From Phormidium pseudopriestleyi FRX01 (GTDB lineage Bacteria; Cyanobacteriota; Cyanobacteriia; Cyanobacteriales; Laspinemataceae): a stretch of DNA of 35,423 nt. Both the position numbers and the translations under genes were made by a program. The stretch is from assembly GCF_017313335.1 (NCBI RefSeq), contig NZ_JAFLQW010000586.1:1-35423 (forward strand), in the 5' to 3' direction. Below are positions 32,798-35,423 of the stretch, piece after piece (positions within the stretch are counted from its first letter, which is position 1; the number at the start of each line of letters is the position of its first letter). The notes below the pieces were generated by a model. That model saw only the letters and a program-made list of their open reading frames with translations, was not told the DNA's origin and searched no databases.

Positions 32798-35260
32798 ATG
32801 AACAACCCTATTCGCAAGCGAGCACCTCTGAGTCCGGCCACTGCGAACCGGCCATCGCGCAAACCAGTGCCTGCATCGCCTGCTGGGAAATCGCGAACGC
32901 GACCCTCTCGCGATCGGGTGTCGCCGCCTCGGAAAACGCCCCCAGTCTCTCGAACCCGGAAGGGCGATCGCCCGCCTGATCCCAAACCTGGCAATGGATT
33001 GAGTGCGATCGCCGCCATCACCGGCAGTACCACCTTATTCTTTTGCGGCGCATGGTTAAGCATTCGCCTGATTGTTGATCCCGCCTCCATCAACTGGGTA
33101 CAACCCTGGTTACCTGCCGCCTCCCAAGTCCCGATCGCCAACAAAGAAGCCCCCCAAACCCTCCAGGCAATCACCGACCAAATTCGAGAAACCGGACTCA
33201 TTCCTGCATCCACCCTCTCTCTCGATTCCCCACCCCAAACCTCAAACCCGACCCCCTCCAAAGCCCAACAGCAACTGCTGATGCCGGTGATGACGGAAAT
33301 CCCCTGTTCCGGGACTCCAGAAGCCAATGCCTCCGGTTGTCAAGCCCTTGCCGAACTCCGGGTTTATCGCCCCGTCTTTAATCCCGACAATCCCAGTGAC
33401 CCCCAGCCTTACTATCAACTCCTCAACAAGCTAGAAGTCACCGGACCCGACCAATCCGCCCTCGTTCCCACCTTAACCGACAGCGAAGCCGCCACCTTCA
33501 GCGTCGGCCCTCAACCCCTGACCCGCTTAGACCCGTTTGAAAACGCCCCAGAACTGGGAAATTGGTTTAACTTACACAGCGATCGCAGCGTCGGCAACCG
33601 CAAAATCGCCTACGGGAAAATCATTCACTACAACCCCGAAACCTTTCACCTCAGCGAAATGGCCGACTGGGTGAGTCCCGAAGGTCATCTCCCCGAATGG
33701 CAGGAAATCAGCGGAGGCGAGGACCCGGAACTGGTCATCGATCGCACCATCGGCATGGAACCCCAGTTCCAAACCTATCAAATCAAACCCGTCCAATTTT
33801 TCCTCAACCCCATCCGCCTAGAGGAAATCTCCCTCGTCGAACCCGTCCTCACTTCCCGCGCCTACCGAGATGCCCTCCTCCTAGCCAGAAGTGGCTTATG
33901 GTCTGCCTCCTGGGAATTAATGGCCTCCCTCAAACAAGACAGTTCCGGTTCAAGCTGGCCCCAATCCGCCCAAGCCCAACTGGATGTGCTCCGGTATCAT
34001 GCCCAAATTACCCAAACCCAAGCCAACGCCACCGGGATGGAAGCCCCCCAGCACATCCTCACCGCCTTGATCGATGGCAACTGGAAAAAAGCCCTTGAGG
34101 TGTATGAGTTACAGCTTAAACTCGGGGATGATATGGGAAGCTTACTTACCGATGAAAAAGTTGCCTTGTGGAATCGCATCGAAACCGCAGTCCAAGTCAA
34201 TCCCGGCCAATCCGATGCCAAAGCATGGGGGGCATTGGTCTTAGCCGCCCGCTACAATGACAGCGAAGCCGTTGCCTGGTTGGAAGAACAAACCCAAAAC
34301 ACTGCCCAACTGCGCGATCGCATTTATAATTTGCTCGATGCCCGCGCTAATGCCAGTACCTACGCCGCAAAACTCAAAACCCATAAAAGTCAAATCATCG
34401 GGACCGCCTCCATGCTGTCCCAAGTCAATCCCCAAGACTGGATTCGCCCCCAAGGCAGCCAACCCTTAGAACTGCAATCGGGACAAGTCTGGTATCAAGT
34501 CCAGGTGAGTGGGTTTAACGACTCTCGTCGCTGGCGACAGACCCCCTTCAACGATATTAATCTCCCCAAATCCGCCCTAGGAAATCATCTGTGGAAAGAG
34601 TTGGGATTACACAACGACCCTCAGATTCAAATCGGTGTCTGGATGCCCAATGGCGAGCAAAAAACCACCCTAGGGACCGTCAAGGGATTGCGGTTAGTCG
34701 AGGGAAACTTACTCCTGCTGACCACAAGCGATGCCATTCCCACCCCAGAAATTGGTTCAGGCGTGTCTAAACCCTTGAGTTTGACGGCAGGGGCCCTTTC
34801 ATGGCGATCGCCCACACCCCAAACCCTCAAACAATTGCAACGGGATGATCCTGAATGGGTGGAGATGCTACTTCCTTCCTTGTGGCAGGAGTTGCAAACC
34901 GCTGGACAAGTCCCCCAGGGCGCAGTTCCCTCCCAGGAACATATCCTCACCCAACTGGGCGGATGGTTCGTCCAATCCACGGACCTCACCGGCAACAACT
35001 GGCCCGACGCCGTGATTACCCTGCGAAACGATGTCTTAGTGCGATCGCCCGGATTCTCCAATTCCGCCTACCGAACCCGCACTTTAATTTTTGATGACCA
35101 AGGGGCGCTGATTTACAGTGAACTCTCCACCGCTGACACTCAAGCGATCACCGGCATTGCCGATCTACCCAATGGCGGACTCCCCGTCTTAGTAGTAGAA
35201 GCGACCAATGGGTACAACTTGCAGCGTTGGTCCAGCGATCGGCAGCGGTTTGAGTTTTAA
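32798..35260 (+). CDS. Large single-pass membrane protein of unknown function
   Basis: 820 residues from ATG 32798 (a TTG four codons upstream is less likely). Residues 1-65 are rich in Pro, Arg, Lys and Ser (RKRAPLSPAT, RPSRKPVPAS), then a membrane helix at about 70-90 (SAIAAITGSTTLFFCGAWLS). The remaining 730 residues should be outside the cytoplasm. They include a helical repeat-like stretch (about 350-530, ALLLARSGLWSASWELM, ALEVYELQLKLGDDMG) and a C-terminal beta-rich region (WPDAVITLRNDVLVRSPGF). No enzymatic motif is recognised. It could be an envelope scaffold. It may be cotranscribed with the glycosyltransferase. Confidence 0.75.
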   Translation: MNNPIRKRAPLSPATANRPSRKPVPASPAGKSRTRPSRDRVSPPRKTPPVSRTRKGDRPPDPKPGNGLSAIAAITGSTTLFFCGAWLSIRLIVDPASINWVQPWLPAASQVPIANKEAPQTLQAITDQIRETGLIPASTLSLDSPPQTSNPTPSKAQQQLLMPVMTEIPCSGTPEANASGCQALAELRVYRPVFNPDNPSDPQPYYQLLNKLEVTGPDQSALVPTLTDSEAATFSVGPQPLTRLDPFENAPELGNWFNLHSDRSVGNRKIAYGKIIHYNPETFHLSEMADWVSPEGHLPEWQEISGGEDPELVIDRTIGMEPQFQTYQIKPVQFFLNPIRLEEISLVEPVLTSRAYRDALLLARSGLWSASWELMASLKQDSSGSSWPQSAQAQLDVLRYHAQITQTQANATGMEAPQHILTALIDGNWKKALEVYELQLKLGDDMGSLLTDEKVALWNRIETAVQVNPGQSDAKAWGALVLAARYNDSEAVAWLEEQTQNTAQLRDRIYNLLDARANASTYAAKLKTHKSQIIGTASMLSQVNPQDWIRPQGSQPLELQSGQVWYQVQVSGFNDSRRWRQTPFNDINLPKSALGNHLWKELGLHNDPQIQIGVWMPNGEQKTTLGTVKGLRLVEGNLLLLTTSDAIPTPEIGSGVSKPLSLTAGALSWRSPTPQTLKQLQRDDPEWVEMLLPSLWQELQTAGQVPQGAVPSQEHILTQLGGWFVQSTDLTGNNWPDAVITLRNDVLVRSPGFSNSAYRTRTLIFDDQGALIYSELSTADTQAITGIADLPNGGLPVLVVEATNGYNLQRWSSDRQRFEF

Positions 35261-35333
35261 CCCACCCATTCCAGTCTTGCAAAAGTAGGTTTTTTAAGCT
35301 CATGGTGATTTGCCTTAGATTAACTCCTCCTCC

Positions 35334-35400
35334 GGTCCCCTCCCCTTAGCAAGGTCCGGGTTAGGGTGGGGTCCTAGTGAGGTAGCGATCGCCACCTCAC
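35334..35400. repeat. Spacer palindromes at the right edge
   Basis: Bases 35334-35374 form an imperfect inverted repeat of the CCCCTCCCC...GGTGGGG kind common in cyanobacterial spacers. Bases 35377-35400 are a near-perfect palindrome (GTGAGGT, then GCGATCGC, then ACCTCAC). They may end transcription of the preceding gene, but no T-run follows. Confidence 0.55.
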
Positions 35401-35423
35401 GCACTCACGGGAGGCGATCGCAC

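Noticed and set aside
32740-33327. 195-codon - strand frame opposite the large membrane protein gene
   Set aside because: It mirrors the GC-rich proline/arginine-coding start of that gene; composition (Gly, Arg, Val) is that of a shadow frame.

Overview
The window looks like chromosomal DNA of a filamentous cyanobacterium of the Oscillatoria/Laspinema type. The octamer GCGATCGC (HIP1) is frequent in genes and spacers. Several families are largely cyanobacterial (DUF1822, DUF928, CHAT-CHASE2, HHL1-like). Short heptamer tandem repeats and dispersed palindromes occur in the spacers. No rRNA, tRNA, CRISPR array or complete insertion sequence was seen.

Layout. (1) 1-7.2 kb, + strand: the 3' end of an unidentified gene, then a two-partner-secretion (TPS) locus in which a haemagglutinin-type exoprotein runs directly into its outer-membrane transporter. 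It overlaps an exported TPR-CHAT protease-like gene. Both carry frameshifts and in-frame stops and read as decaying pseudogenes. (2) 7.3-13.8 kb, - strand, convergent with region 1: a tight and apparently intact operon of a divergent sigma-70-like factor, a DUF1822 protein, a CHAT-CHASE2 membrane protein and a DUF928 exported protein. (3) 14.0-22.2 kb: mostly housekeeping genes. These are a YbjN-like protein, exodeoxyribonuclease III, 2-oxoglutarate decarboxylase with succinate-semialdehyde dehydrogenase (the cyanobacterial TCA bypass), GDP-mannose 4,6-dehydratase, ribonuclease D and an HHL1-like protein. Spacers here are rich in repeats. (4) 22.4-30.0 kb: an accessory-looking block. A nuclease-like domain (HsdR N-terminal type) is fused to a ParA ATPase and overlaps a ParB-like partner by four bases. 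Convergent to it are a winged-helix-like protein and two tandem paralogous P-loop ATPases. (5) 30.2-35.4 kb, + strand: an SDR oxidoreductase, a GT4 glycosyltransferase and a large single-pass membrane protein of unknown function.

How the parts may work together. Regions 1 and 2 look like the two arms of one envelope system: a secreted adhesin, its transporter and an exported CHAT protein on one strand, and a sigma factor with a transmembrane CHAT-CHASE2 sensor on the other. The secretion arm is broken and the signalling arm is intact. Region 4 is the best candidate for an undescribed system: a nuclease-ParA fusion, a ParB-like protein, palindromic CCGGAT sites just upstream, and a facing twin-ATPase cassette. 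These links are inferred from gene order and visible motifs; no searches were run.
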